From Desulfobacterales bacterium (GTDB lineage: Bacteria > Desulfobacterota > Desulfobacteria > Desulfobacterales > UBA2174_A): DNA of 46,544 nucleotides. The notes beneath the pieces were generated by a model. The model had not been told where the DNA came from and did no database searches. It saw nothing but the letters and a program-made list of their open reading frames with translations. A program made the position numbers and the translations under genes. How positions within the stretch are numbered: position 1 is the first letter of the stretch; each line of letters starts with the position of its first letter. The DNA lies in NCBI GenBank assembly GCA_025454075.1, contig JALOPD010000003.1, positions 1 to 46,544 on the forward strand, given 5' to 3'. Below are positions 23,456 to 32,065 of the stretch, in pieces.

Positions 23456-25102
23456 ATGAAAAAGCCTGATGTCCACATACGCGTTGAAGGCCGCACCCTC
23501 AGCGCGAGGCACGGAATAAGCCTCATGGAGGCCTTGGTTTCGGCCGGCCTTCTCCTGCGTTCCGATTGCGGCGGCCGGGGGCGCTGCGGGAAGTGCACGG
23601 TCCGCGCAACCGCCTTGACGCCGGAGGCCCTGAGCGCGCCCGGGGAAGCCGAGCTCAAGGCCGTCGGCGAGGAACGGATCGGGCAGGGATATCGGCTGGC
23701 CTGCTGTGCCTGCGTGACCGGGGATGCCGCCGTCGAAATACCCGAGGAGAGCCTGCTCGCGCCGGAGGTGGTCCAAAAAGGGCCGCCCATGCGGCTGTCG
23801 AAGCTGGAGGGCCCGCCGCCCTCATTTTCTCGTCAAAGAGCGCCCCGCTGCGGGATCGCCGTCGACCTGGGCACCACCACGGTGGCCGTCTACCTGTGCG
23901 ATCTGCACGATCGGGCCGTCCTCGGGTCCACCTCCGCCCGCAACCCGCAGTCCCTGTTCGGGGACGACGTCGTCAGCCGGATCAGCGCCGTGCGCACCGA
24001 CCCTGAAACCCTGCCCCGGCTGCAGGCCATGGCCGTCAGCGCCATCGACTGGGCGGCCGCCGCGCTATGCCGCCGCGCCGGCATCGACCCGGCCGCCGTG
24101 GGGGAGATGGTCGCCGTCGGCAACAGCACCATGGTCCACCTGCTGCTGGGCGAGGACCCTTCGTCCATCGGCGTTTTCCCCTACACGCCCAAATTCTCCG
24201 AAGCCCGCACCGTCACCGCCGGCAGCGCGGGCCTGCATTTCAACCCCTCCGCCCGGCTGCGCACCCTGCCGCTGATCAGCGGGTATCTGGGGGCGGACAT
24301 CATCGCCGCGGCCATCGCCGCGGGCCTGGACGAAACCCCGCCCGGGACCCTGCTCGTGGACGTGGGGACAAACGGTGAAATCATCTTTCAATCGAAGCAA
24401 GGGCCGGCGGCCGCCTCCTGCGCCACGGGCCCGGCCTTCGAGGGTGCGGCCATACGCCACGGGATGCAGGCGACCTCCGGGGCGGTGGACTCGGTTCGCT
24501 TCAACCGCAGCACGGGGTGCCTCGAACACACCGTCATTCAGCGCGGGCCGGGCCGGCCCAAGCCGCCGGCGGGGATCTGCGGCTCGGGAGTCATCACCGC
24601 GGTCGCCGAACTCCTGCGGGCCGGCATCCTGTCAAAAAGCGGGAGCTTCAACGCCGGCTGCGGCTCGCCCTGCCTGCGGCCGGGGGAAAGCGGGGTGCTC
24701 GAGTTCGTCATCGTCCCGGCCGAGCCCCGCCGCAACCGCCGCGCCATCGCGCTGACCCAGGCGGACGTGCGGGCCGTGCAGCTGGCCAAGGGGGCCCTGC
24801 GCACGGGGATCGACCTGCTCTGCCGTGAGAACGGGATGCCCCGCCCGAGCAGGATCCTTCTGGCGGGGGCCTTTGGAAGCTTCATCGACCGGCGGGATGC
24901 GCTCACGCTCGGCATGTTTCCCGAAATGGAACCCGATGCGATCGAAGTGGTGGGCAACGCCGCCGGGGCCGGGGCCGTCCTGGCGCTCCTGCGGGAGGAG
25001 TGTTTCACGCAGGCCCGTGAGATGGCACGCGCCGCCCGGGTGCTCGACCTGGCGGCCCACCCCGATTTCCAGAACACGTTCATCAGCGCCCTCTCCTTTT
25101 GA
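23456..25102 (+). CDS. Reductive activator of corrinoid proteins (RACo-like; 2Fe-2S ferredoxin plus ASKHA ATPase)
   Basis: A 548-residue protein. The N-terminal plant-type 2Fe-2S domain has Cys38, Cys44 and Cys47 (CGGRGRCGKC) and a fourth ligand at Cys83/84. From about residue 130 a two-lobed ASKHA ATPase follows: CGIAVDLGTTTVAVYL, LLVDVGTNGEII, and RILLAGAFGSFIDR. RACo reduces accidentally oxidised Co(II) corrinoids to Co(I) using ATP and a ferredoxin electron, reactivating methyl-transfer proteins. No corrinoid protein or methyltransferase lies in the window, so the partner is elsewhere. The start ATG lies after AAATC without a strong binding site. The C-terminal TFISALSF fits the family end. 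Confidence 0.88.
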   Translation: MKKPDVHIRVEGRTLSARHGISLMEALVSAGLLLRSDCGGRGRCGKCTVRATALTPEALSAPGEAELKAVGEERIGQGYRLACCACVTGDAAVEIPEESLLAPEVVQKGPPMRLSKLEGPPPSFSRQRAPRCGIAVDLGTTTVAVYLCDLHDRAVLGSTSARNPQSLFGDDVVSRISAVRTDPETLPRLQAMAVSAIDWAAAALCRRAGIDPAAVGEMVAVGNSTMVHLLLGEDPSSIGVFPYTPKFSEARTVTAGSAGLHFNPSARLRTLPLISGYLGADIIAAAIAAGLDETPPGTLLVDVGTNGEIIFQSKQGPAAASCATGPAFEGAAIRHGMQATSGAVDSVRFNRSTGCLEHTVIQRGPGRPKPPAGICGSGVITAVAELLRAGILSKSGSFNAGCGSPCLRPGESGVLEFVIVPAEPRRNRRAIALTQADVRAVQLAKGALRTGIDLLCRENGMPRPSRILLAGAFGSFIDRRDALTLGMFPEMEPDAIEVVGNAAGAGAVLALLREECFTQAREMARAARVLDLAAHPDFQNTFISALSF

Positions 25103-25140
25103 CGATTCCTCCGCCTGGCTGTCGCACTCCGCTTGGCAGC

Positions 25141-26721
25141 CTATCCCACCGGCACCGTCTCGCCCCGGCGGGGCACCATCACGGCATGGCCTTCCCTTTG
25201 GAGGCTCTCGGCAAAATGCAGCGCCTGCGCCTCTTCACCGTGGACCAGCGCGATTTTCTTGATCCGCAGGTTGCACTGCTTGAGGAACCGCAGCATTTCG
25301 GCCTTGTCGGCATGACCGCTGAAGCCGCCGATCTTGGCCACGTGGGCCTTGAGAGGGTACTCCTTGTTCAAAAATTTGACGAGCGGCGCCTCCCCCCTTC
25401 TGCCGGACCGCTCGTATTCCTGCCCCAGTTCCTCGATTCGTCGCCCCAGGGTGTTCTCCGCCATGTAGCCGACGATCAGGATGGTGTTGCGTTCGTTGTG
25501 GATCTTGAAGCGCAGGTGGTGGAGGATGCGGCCGGCTTCGCACATCCCCGAGGCGGCGATGATGATTTGCGGCTTTTCCTCCCGGTTGAGGGCCATGGAT
25601 TCCTCCACCGAGCCCACCAGCCGGACCTGGTCGAAGAGGAAGGGGTTCTGCCCCTTGGACAGAAACGTGGCCTGGGTCTCTCGGTCGTAGACCTCGGGGT
25701 GCTCAACGAACACCTTGGTCAGGTTGACCGCCAGCGGGCTGTCCACGTAGATCGGGACGCGGGAGAGGCGTTTTTCATTGCAGAGCTCGTGCAGCATGTA
25801 GAGCAGCACCTGCGTGCGGCCGAACGCGAAGGCCGGGATCAGGACCGTGCCGCCTCTCCGCAGGGTCTCCTCCAGCACGCCCGCCAGCTGGCCCTTCAGG
25901 TCGGCCACGGGTTCATGCAGCCGGTCGCCGTAGGTGCTCTCCATGATGAGAAGATCCACGTCGCGCTCGGCCTCGTCGAACGCAAGCTCGGGATCGTTGA
26001 TGATGGGTTTGTCGAACCGGCCGATGTCGCCTGAAAAACACACCCTCACGGCCCGCCCGTTTTCCCGCGCCGTGACCATGCTGATGGCCGACCCCAGGAT
26101 GTGGCCGGCGTCGTAAAAGGTGCAGGTCATCTGATTTCCGATGTCGACCGACGTCTTGTAGGGGTACGGGTCGAAATGGGACAGGGCCTTCTCGGCGTCC
26201 GGGAGCGTGTAAAGCGGTTTGACGACCTCGAGGCGCAGCTTGGCCATGAGGTCGCCGATGGTTTCGACATTCAGCTCGTGCCGGCCTTTTTTCAGCAGCC
26301 GCTTGATTTCGCCGAGGTCCGGGACCGCTGCGTTTTTTCCCCGGGGAAAGGTGTTTTTCTGGGAGAGCGCCGCGCGCAGGGTCTTGTAGTTGAGGTAGTC
26401 CGCATCCGACACCTGGATGCTCGCCGAATCCGGCAGCAGGTACTCGCAGGCCGACTTCGTTGCCCGGGTGCAGACGATGCGGCCGTTAAAGCCGTTTTTG
26501 GTGACCACCGGCAGCCGGCCGGAGTGGTCCGTGTGGGCGTGAGAAAGGACCACGTTGGTGAGGATGCCGGGGTCGAAGGGCAGCACCCGGTTCTTTTCAG
26601 CCGCCTCCCGGCGCCGGCCCTGGAAAAGCCCGCAGTCGAGCAGGACGCGGTCGCGCCCCGTGGTCATGAGGTGCATGGAACCGGTGACCTCTCGCACGGC
26701 GCCGTAAAAGGTTACGTGCAT
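25141..26721 (-). CDS. Metallo-beta-lactamase/beta-CASP RNA-processing nuclease
   Basis: A 526-residue cytosolic enzyme. The zinc site is VVLSHAHTDHSGRLP (residues 61-66), later ligands are in FYDAGHILGSA and FSGDIGR, and beta-CASP motifs follow: STYGDRLH, VLIPAFAFGRTQ, IIAASGMCEAGRI and GGFSGHADKAE. The family (YsgA/CPSF73-like) cleaves RNA or processes 3' ends in many bacteria and archaea. There is no KH domain at the N-terminus. It is monocistronic, convergent with RACo (38-base gap) and divergent from the DUF192 gene. The exact substrate is unknown. Confidence 0.9.
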   Translation of the reverse strand: MHVTFYGAVREVTGSMHLMTTGRDRVLLDCGLFQGRRREAAEKNRVLPFDPGILTNVVLSHAHTDHSGRLPVVTKNGFNGRIVCTRATKSACEYLLPDSASIQVSDADYLNYKTLRAALSQKNTFPRGKNAAVPDLGEIKRLLKKGRHELNVETIGDLMAKLRLEVVKPLYTLPDAEKALSHFDPYPYKTSVDIGNQMTCTFYDAGHILGSAISMVTARENGRAVRVCFSGDIGRFDKPIINDPELAFDEAERDVDLLIMESTYGDRLHEPVADLKGQLAGVLEETLRRGGTVLIPAFAFGRTQVLLYMLHELCNEKRLSRVPIYVDSPLAVNLTKVFVEHPEVYDRETQATFLSKGQNPFLFDQVRLVGSVEESMALNREEKPQIIIAASGMCEAGRILHHLRFKIHNERNTILIVGYMAENTLGRRIEELGQEYERSGRRGEAPLVKFLNKEYPLKAHVAKIGGFSGHADKAEMLRFLKQCNLRIKKIALVHGEEAQALHFAESLQREGHAVMVPRRGETVPVG

Positions 26722-26891
26722 AATCCGCTCTCCGATTCGATTTTGGGATTTCAGAACCCGACTTCAGTGCGCCCCCTCCGGGTACGGGAGCGACCGCGGC
26801 AAGCCTAAGAAATGAACCGCGGCGTGTCAATGCAAAAACACATCCCCGCTGCGGATTGCCTTTCCGCGGGAGATCCTGTAAAAGCAGTTGC

Positions 26892-27386
26892 ATGAACTGG
26901 CCCCGCATGGCAATGATCGCAGCGGTCTTGGCCGTTCCCATGGCATTGGGGACAGGTCCAGCCGGCATCGGGCCGCCGCCGGCCGAGGCCGGGCCCGTCA
27001 TTCGCCCGGACGGGACCGTGGAGATGCTGAAGCCGGACGGCTCCGTGGCCGCGACGCTGGTCGTAGAGATCGCCGAAACCCCGGAGGCGCGCGCCCGCGG
27101 GCTCATGGGAAAGGTCCTCCCGGATTACATGGCCGGGATGCTCTTCATCTTCGAAGCCGCGCAGCCCCAGACCTTCTGGATGCGCAACACGCCAAGCTCC
27201 CTTGACATGCTGTTCGTCGATGCGGGCGGGAAGGTCATAAACATTGCCGCCTACACCACCCCCATGTCGGACCAGCTCTATCCCTCGGCCGGCCCCACGA
27301 AATATGTGGTCGAAGCGAAAGCCGGGTTTGCGGACCGGTTCGGCATCCGGCCGGGCCACACCGTGCGCTGGAAGCGCCTGCGGTGA
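26892..27386 (+). CDS. Exported DUF192 protein
   Basis: A 164-residue secreted protein. A signal sequence (MNWPRMAMIAAVLAVPMALG) is followed by the DUF192 core: VEIAETPEARARGLMGKVLP, GMLFIFEAAQPQTFWMRNT, SSLDMLFVDAGGKV and VVEAKAGFADRFGIRPG. These small periplasmic proteins are widespread and have no agreed function. The start at 26892 gives a proper signal peptide; an in-frame ATG 36 bases upstream adds a basic extension without a binding site. The GH17 gene starts 3 bases after the stop, so the two are cotranscribed. Confidence 0.84.
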   Translation: MNWPRMAMIAAVLAVPMALGTGPAGIGPPPAEAGPVIRPDGTVEMLKPDGSVAATLVVEIAETPEARARGLMGKVLPDYMAGMLFIFEAAQPQTFWMRNTPSSLDMLFVDAGGKVINIAAYTTPMSDQLYPSAGPTKYVVEAKAGFADRFGIRPGHTVRWKRLR

Positions 27387-27389
27387 GCC

Positions 27390-28382
27390 GTGAACCACGT
27401 TCGTCCTTCAACCACCTGGCGGGCCGTGGTCTGCGCCTGTGCCGTGTGGCTCTGGCCCTTGTGCTGCCCCGCGGGCGGCCCGATGCCGGCGCCCTTCATC
27501 GGGGTCGACTACGGCCCGTTTCACCGGGACGGTCAACGGCCCGATGCGGCCGCCGAAATCCCGGAAGGTCAGCTCGTGGAAGACCTCCGCACCATCGCCG
27601 GGGCCGGGTTCCGGCATGTCCGCACCTATGGCGTGGACAACGGCCTCCACCGCATTGTCCCGCTGGCCCACCGCCATTTCCCGGAACTCCGCATCTTTGT
27701 CGGCGTCTATGTCTGCGGCCTGAACCACGATGATCTCGGCAACCCTCGCAGCACGCGGTCCCAAATGGTCGAAGCCGTCCGATTGGCCAACCGGTATCCC
27801 AACGTGGCCGGCATCGTGGTCGGCAATGAATGCCTCGCCGGCGAACCCGAGGCGTGCCCGCAGCCGGTGTCGGTGGAACAGTTGACGGAGGATCTCACCT
27901 ACGTCAAAAAGGGGCTGGCCCCGGAGACGCGAAAGACGGTCCAGGTCACATCGGCGCTTTCGATGGTCGCCGCCGTGAGAGAGCATGCCGCGCAGGGGCG
28001 CCGGGTCGCGGAACACTGCGACGTCCTCATGGTGAACATCCATCCGTTTTTTGCACCCGCAGCGGTCGAGCAAGCGGTCCTTTCGAATCTCGGCGGGTCC
28101 TATCGCCGACTGGCGGAACTCTACTCGCAAACCGGCAAACCGATCATTGTCGGCGAAACCGGCTGGCCGAGCGCCGGCACCCCCAACGGCCCGGCCGTCC
28201 CCGGCCTCGAAAACCAGAAAAAATTCATTCGGGATTTGTTCCGCTACGCGCGGTCGAACGCCGTCGGCGTTTTCGTGTTTGAGATGTTCGACGAACCGTG
28301 GAAAACAGAGACGGGCGAAGTCGGGCCGCACTGGGGTGTTTTCGACTCGCACGGCCGCGCGAAATTCGCATTGCCCTGGTAG
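27390..28382 (+). CDS. Exported glycoside hydrolase family 17-like protein (beta-1,3-glucan active)
   Basis: A 330-residue protein with an N-terminal hydrophobic signal (VVCACAVWLWPLCCPAGG). The GH17 TIM barrel is marked by GVDYGPF, HVRTYGVDNGL, the acid/base in GIVVGNE (Glu147) and the nucleophile in VGETGWPSAG (Glu256). FVFEMFDEPWK closes the barrel. GH17 enzymes hydrolyse or transglycosylate beta-1,3-glucans; in bacteria, relatives act on storage or exopolysaccharide. The GTG start lies 3 bases after the DUF192 stop, implying coupling. No other glucan gene is nearby, so the natural substrate is open. Confidence 0.83.
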   Translation: MNHVRPSTTWRAVVCACAVWLWPLCCPAGGPMPAPFIGVDYGPFHRDGQRPDAAAEIPEGQLVEDLRTIAGAGFRHVRTYGVDNGLHRIVPLAHRHFPELRIFVGVYVCGLNHDDLGNPRSTRSQMVEAVRLANRYPNVAGIVVGNECLAGEPEACPQPVSVEQLTEDLTYVKKGLAPETRKTVQVTSALSMVAAVREHAAQGRRVAEHCDVLMVNIHPFFAPAAVEQAVLSNLGGSYRRLAELYSQTGKPIIVGETGWPSAGTPNGPAVPGLENQKKFIRDLFRYARSNAVGVFVFEMFDEPWKTETGEVGPHWGVFDSHGRAKFALPW

Positions 28383-28485
28383 GCGCCCCCACAAGAGGCA
28401 AACGCACGTTCGTGCTTCGATGTCGAAGCGGCAGCCGCGTTCCGCGCTTGCGGCGGGCCCGGGCACACCGGGAACCGGGGTGGGC

Positions 28486-29520
28486 TCAGTGCGCTTCGGG
28501 TGCGGCTTTTTTGCCGAATACCGGATGCCGCTTGGAGGCCAGCTTGATGAGATATTCCGCCATCTCCCCGTGGGAATAGCCGGCGTGCTCGGCGGCACTG
28601 GCCATGCTGGCGTCCTCGCTGATGTCGGGGTTGGGGTTGATGTCGAGCACGTAGAACACCCCGTTGCGCAGGCGCAAGTCGATGCGGCCATAGTCCCGGC
28701 ATCCGATGGCCTTGTAGGCGGCCATGCAGACCCGCTCCAATTCGGCGAGCTCGGCATCGTTCAGGGAAGAGGGAAGGACCGTGTGGATGTTTTCATAGTG
28801 AACCGAGCCGGGGTTGAATTTGGCGTCGTACGTGCACAGCCGGTCGTGCACGTCGCTGAATGCCGAGAAATCCATTTCCGCCGGGGGCAGCATCGAAACG
28901 CGACCGTTGCCCCACAGCGAGACGTGGAATTCCCGGCCGTCGATGAAGTCTTCGACCAGGGCCGGCAGGCCGATGTCATCCACCAGGTAGGATATCCGGT
29001 CGTGCAGCTCCTTTTCGTTCATGGCCACCGACTCCGAGGTAAGCCACTCGCTGCAGTGCCCCACGGCGGGCTTGACGATCGCCGGGAACTCATGCCAGCC
29101 GTTGCTTTTCGAGGACTTGTACAACCGCCAGCGGGGGGTCGGCACACCGTTTCGATCCAGGATCTCCTTGACCCGGTGCTTGTCGTAGCTGAGGGACAAC
29201 GTGGCGGAGCCTGACCCCGTGAAGACGAACCCCAGCTGCTCGAGCTGGCGGACCACCAGGTACTCGCTGTGATGAAGGCCGGGGATTCCATCGCACCAGT
29301 TGAACAGAACACAATCCTGGGAGTCGTATGAACTCAACCGCTGGGGGAAATGCTGGTCGACGACCGGGAGCAGATCGATGGAAAACCCTGCCGATGAGAG
29401 TGCGCCCGTGAGGCGGGAATGGGCCTCGGCGACTTCATCTTTTTCGTTCGGTGTCCACTGCGGGTTGTAATCATACAGCAGCAACACGTTCATTTCCGAC
29501 GGGGAAAAGTCAACAGACAC
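28486..29520 (-). CDS. ATP-grasp ligase, D-alanine-D-alanine ligase-like, orphan
   Basis: A 344-residue ATP-grasp protein. It begins MNVLLLYDYNPQWTPNEKDE after nine residues. Nucleotide and metal positions are suggested by FTGSGSATLSLSYDKHRVKE, FPAIVKPAVGHCSEWL, ALVEDFIDGREFHVSLWG and RIDLRLRNGVFYVLDINPNPDIS. The ending resembles Ddl, but the gene is not in a cell-wall cluster. Related orphans attach amino acids to peptides or small molecules. The GTG at 29520 has GGAGG 6 bases upstream, much better than the ATG at 29493. It is monocistronic and convergent with the GH17 gene. The substrate is unknown. Confidence 0.82.
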   Translation of the reverse strand: MSVDFSPSEMNVLLLYDYNPQWTPNEKDEVAEAHSRLTGALSSAGFSIDLLPVVDQHFPQRLSSYDSQDCVLFNWCDGIPGLHHSEYLVVRQLEQLGFVFTGSGSATLSLSYDKHRVKEILDRNGVPTPRWRLYKSSKSNGWHEFPAIVKPAVGHCSEWLTSESVAMNEKELHDRISYLVDDIGLPALVEDFIDGREFHVSLWGNGRVSMLPPAEMDFSAFSDVHDRLCTYDAKFNPGSVHYENIHTVLPSSLNDAELAELERVCMAAYKAIGCRDYGRIDLRLRNGVFYVLDINPNPDISEDASMASAAEHAGYSHGEMAEYLIKLASKRHPVFGKKAAPEAH

Positions 29521-30268
29521 TCACAGCCTCCTCTCCGCATCTCGGTGACCCAAGGCGATGCAACGAATTGCCAACATCCAAAAAACGATATTAAAAAAGT
29601 TGCACCGGCAACTGTCTCGGATCCATACCTGGAATTTTGATGACTTTAGAGAAGCAGGCTTTCTCTGTGCACCCCCGCCTTGCAGGGTCCGTCTCGAATG
29701 CTCGCTCTTTGCCCGGCGGTGGCTGACATTAAAGGAATCGGCCACCTGCTGCTGAAAATCTTGGTTTTACCCTCGAAGTCAGATAGTTACCACACAAAAT
29801 GGATTTGTTGGGATTATAGACAAGCTAAAATTGTGTGTCAAGCATTATTATTACACCATATTTGGTGTTCCGAAAATGCTCACCCATTCTGGCATTGGCT
29901 ACATTCAGACATTGAACCGGTTTACTTTTAGAAGTATTATCACATCATTTCAGTTAGATCACTCTACAAAATGCACCATGGAAGAGAAATGGGAAGTGTT
30001 TTTCCCAGAAGCAATCCAGTTCCATTCGTATCGCCCGAAAACACTCTTTCAGGGCCAACCATAAAAACCCTTGCCCATGGCCTGCTCGGGCGATGAGTGG
30101 GCGGTCAAATAATGATAATGTAAGTGTTTGTTAATTTACTTAAATCTTTGATGGGCGTATTCGGAGGGGGCATTTTGCGAAACAGGAAAGCGTTTCTTTT
30201 ACTTCTTTATTTACTGCTGCGGGGAGAAGAAGATGTGCGGCTGCGGCAGAAAGCCACAGCCGTTCGTG
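29521..30268. other. 748-base low-GC stretch without a recognisable gene
   Basis: GC drops well below that of the neighbours, most clearly at about 29760-30060 (long AT runs such as AAGCATTATTATTACACC). Short open frames exist (for example 29831-30064, 77 codons on the plus strand), but none has a binding site or a sequence I recognise. No terminal inverted repeats or transposase motifs were seen. It may be a decayed foreign insertion or a large regulatory gap. The right end (30206-30262) is the likely 3' region of the DUF3106 operon; CGGCTG (30238-30243) and CAGCCG (30257-30262) could form a weak terminator hairpin there. Confidence 0.5.
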
Positions 30269-30766
30269 CTAGTTCTTGAAACGCCGGCGGATCGAGTCGC
30301 GCTCCTGGGGGGAGAGGTTGTCCCACCGCTGAAGATTGTTTTCCATCCTTCGACGCTCTTCCGGCGACAGCTGCCGCCACTGCTGGTAGCGCTGCTGATA
30401 GCGATCGCGCTCCTGCTGCGGCATCCGGTTCCACTCATCCATGCGCCGGCGCATGGCGTCTCGCTGCTCGGGCGGCAGCGACTGCCATTCCCTGTACTGT
30501 CGCTGCATGCGGGTCCGGTCGTCCGGCGGCAGGTTGTCGAAAGTGGGGTTTGGGCGCCCCTTGCTTTGGGACAAATAGAGCGGCGTTTCGATGGGAAGCT
30601 GATCGATTCCTGATAGATCCGCTGCCGCAGGAGCGATGCGGTGTCCGGTCGGCCGAACCGCGCCATATGCGATTCCCGCAAAGGCGACGGCCAGTACCGC
30701 TGCCGACGTCAGAACTCTCAGGCAGCGATACCCTTTCCCTTTAGGAGTATGCCTTCCCGTTTTCAT
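30269..30766 (-). CDS. DUF3106 repeat protein, exported
   Basis: A 165-residue protein. After a hydrophobic export segment (SAAVLAVAFAGIAYGAV) come four to five copies of a roughly 14-residue helical repeat: W-x-x-L/M-P-P/Q-E-E-R-D/R-x-M/Y-x-R-R. This is the DUF3106 pattern, related in style to Spy/CpxP and zinc-resistance RYR-type helices. It is the last gene of the sigma/anti-sigma operon and overlaps the anti-sigma gene by 26 bases. Operons of this type often sense envelope stress; the DUF3106 protein may be the periplasmic sensor or chaperone. That role is inference. Confidence 0.8.
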   Translation of the reverse strand: MKTGRHTPKGKGYRCLRVLTSAAVLAVAFAGIAYGAVRPTGHRIAPAAADLSGIDQLPIETPLYLSQSKGRPNPTFDNLPPDDRTRMQRQYREWQSLPPEQRDAMRRRMDEWNRMPQQERDRYQQRYQQWRQLSPEERRRMENNLQRWDNLSPQERDSIRRRFKN

Positions 30767-31313
30767 CCCGATGCATTCCCTGGGTTTCCGGAGCAGGCTG
30801 ATCCGGGGCCTGCCCCTCCTGTGGAGGGTCGACGTCGACGACGTGAATCAGCTTCTCTATCGTACCCATGTCCTTCAAAAGGTCAAGATGCTGGATGATG
30901 TCGAGGTCCTCGGCTTGCAGCTCCGCGGTGATCTCGCCGCCCCCCTCGGGCCCCGCCCAACGGTCCCTGAAACGGTATCCGAACGCAACCACGACAAGAA
31001 GCGCACAGGCCGCTGCCAATGCCGGCACCAGCCGCAGGCGCCAGCCGGTCTTTTGCGGCCGCGACAGGCGCTCGTTTCTCAGCCGCCAGCCGACCGCCCC
31101 GGCCATGGCATCCACCTGGGCCGCCGAGAGCTCGGGAGGCATCCCCGCCTCGCGCACCTTCCCCAGCAGCTGAAGCATGCGGGAACGCTCCCTGCGGCAG
31201 CTGTCGCAAGCCCTGAGATGCCCCTCCCATTCGCGGCGCATCCGGGAATCGGTCAGCTCCCCCAGGACATCCAGCATCAACGTTTCGTTTTGAGTACGGC
31301 AGGCCTTCTCCAT
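30741..31313 (-). CDS. Anti-sigma factor with zinc-finger domain
   Basis: A 190-residue membrane protein. The cytoplasmic N-terminal part carries the zf-HC2 motif H-LRA-C-DS-C (His32, Cys36, Cys39), the mark of ZAS-type anti-sigma factors. One transmembrane helix follows (about residues 95-113, LVPALAAACALLVVVAFGY). The periplasmic tail contains an acidic AEDLDIIQHLDLLKDMGTIEKL segment, seen in DUF3106-linked operons, and a Pro/Gln-rich end. GGAGA lies 6 bases before the ATG. It starts 18 bases after the sigma gene and would hold that sigma factor inactive at the membrane. Confidence 0.86.
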   Translation of the reverse strand: MEKACRTQNETLMLDVLGELTDSRMRREWEGHLRACDSCRRERSRMLQLLGKVREAGMPPELSAAQVDAMAGAVGWRLRNERLSRPQKTGWRLRLVPALAAACALLVVVAFGYRFRDRWAGPEGGGEITAELQAEDLDIIQHLDLLKDMGTIEKLIHVVDVDPPQEGQAPDQPAPETQGMHRDENGKAYS

Positions 31314-31331
31314 GGCACATCTCCTTGCGGC

Positions 31332-32051
31332 TCAGCGATCGACCCATTGGCTCAGCTGTTCGCGGACGCTCTGGGTCGCCCGGAACAGGTGGGATTTGAC
31401 CGTCCCCTCGGCCATGCCCGTCGCATGGGCGATTTCGGGAATGCTCATTTCCTGAAACACCTTGAGCTGAAAGACCTTCCTCTGATGTTCCGACAGCCCG
31501 CGCAGCGCAGCCATCACATCCCGCTTGAGCTCGGCGCCTCTCACGTTCGAAACCGGGTCCATGCCGTCCTCCGGGGCGGGAATCTTTTCGATGGGGTCTT
31601 CGAAGTCCCCCTCGTCATGTCTTTCGGTGCGCCGCGGCAGAATCATCCTGAACCATCGATTTCGACGCCGACGTGCATCCAGGCACGCGTTGACGGCAAT
31701 CCGGTGCAGCCACGTCGAAAATCGCGACCGGCCCTCAAACTGCCCGAGGTTGCGAAACACCTGCAGGAGCGCTTCCTGGGCCGTATCGCGGGCCTCCTCC
31801 GGGTCGAAGCCGCAAAGCTGGTAAGCGATCCCGTAGACTTTTTTCTGGTAGCGCCGCACCAGCTGATCGGAGGCCCAGGGATCGTTGTCCCGAGCGCGGC
31901 GGATGAGCTCCATCTCGTCCGCCGCCGCTGGTGAACCCTGCGGGGCCGGCTGCGCGCCGTCGGCCGGGCGCACACCATCGGCGCTCTGGGGACTGGTTGC
32001 AACCGGAGGGGCCCCGCCGGGCGCTCTTCCGATGGAATCTCTGTTTTTCAC
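31332..32051 (-). CDS. ECF-type RNA polymerase sigma factor
   Basis: A 239-residue sigma-70 group 4 protein. Region 2 is DPWASDQLVRRYQKKVYGIAY through ARDTAQEALLQVFRNL and FSTWLHRIAVNACLD; region 4 is ALRGLSEHQRKVFQLKVFQEMSIPEIA and TGMAEGTVKSHLFRA, both described here in parts. The N-terminal 45 residues are Pro/Ala/Gly-rich and unusual; translation might instead begin at Met47 (ELIRRARDND). The GTG start shown lacks a clear binding site and follows the upstream gene stop by 14 bases, so coupling is likely. It should direct transcription of its own operon plus unknown envelope-related targets. Confidence 0.87.
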   Translation of the reverse strand: MKNRDSIGRAPGGAPPVATSPQSADGVRPADGAQPAPQGSPAAADEMELIRRARDNDPWASDQLVRRYQKKVYGIAYQLCGFDPEEARDTAQEALLQVFRNLGQFEGRSRFSTWLHRIAVNACLDARRRRNRWFRMILPRRTERHDEGDFEDPIEKIPAPEDGMDPVSNVRGAELKRDVMAALRGLSEHQRKVFQLKVFQEMSIPEIAHATGMAEGTVKSHLFRATQSVREQLSQWVDR

Positions 32052-32065
32052 AACCAGGCACTATA

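Noticed and set aside
29521..30268. Insertion sequence
   Set aside because: No transposase motif, inverted end repeats or target duplication could be seen; only low GC supports it.
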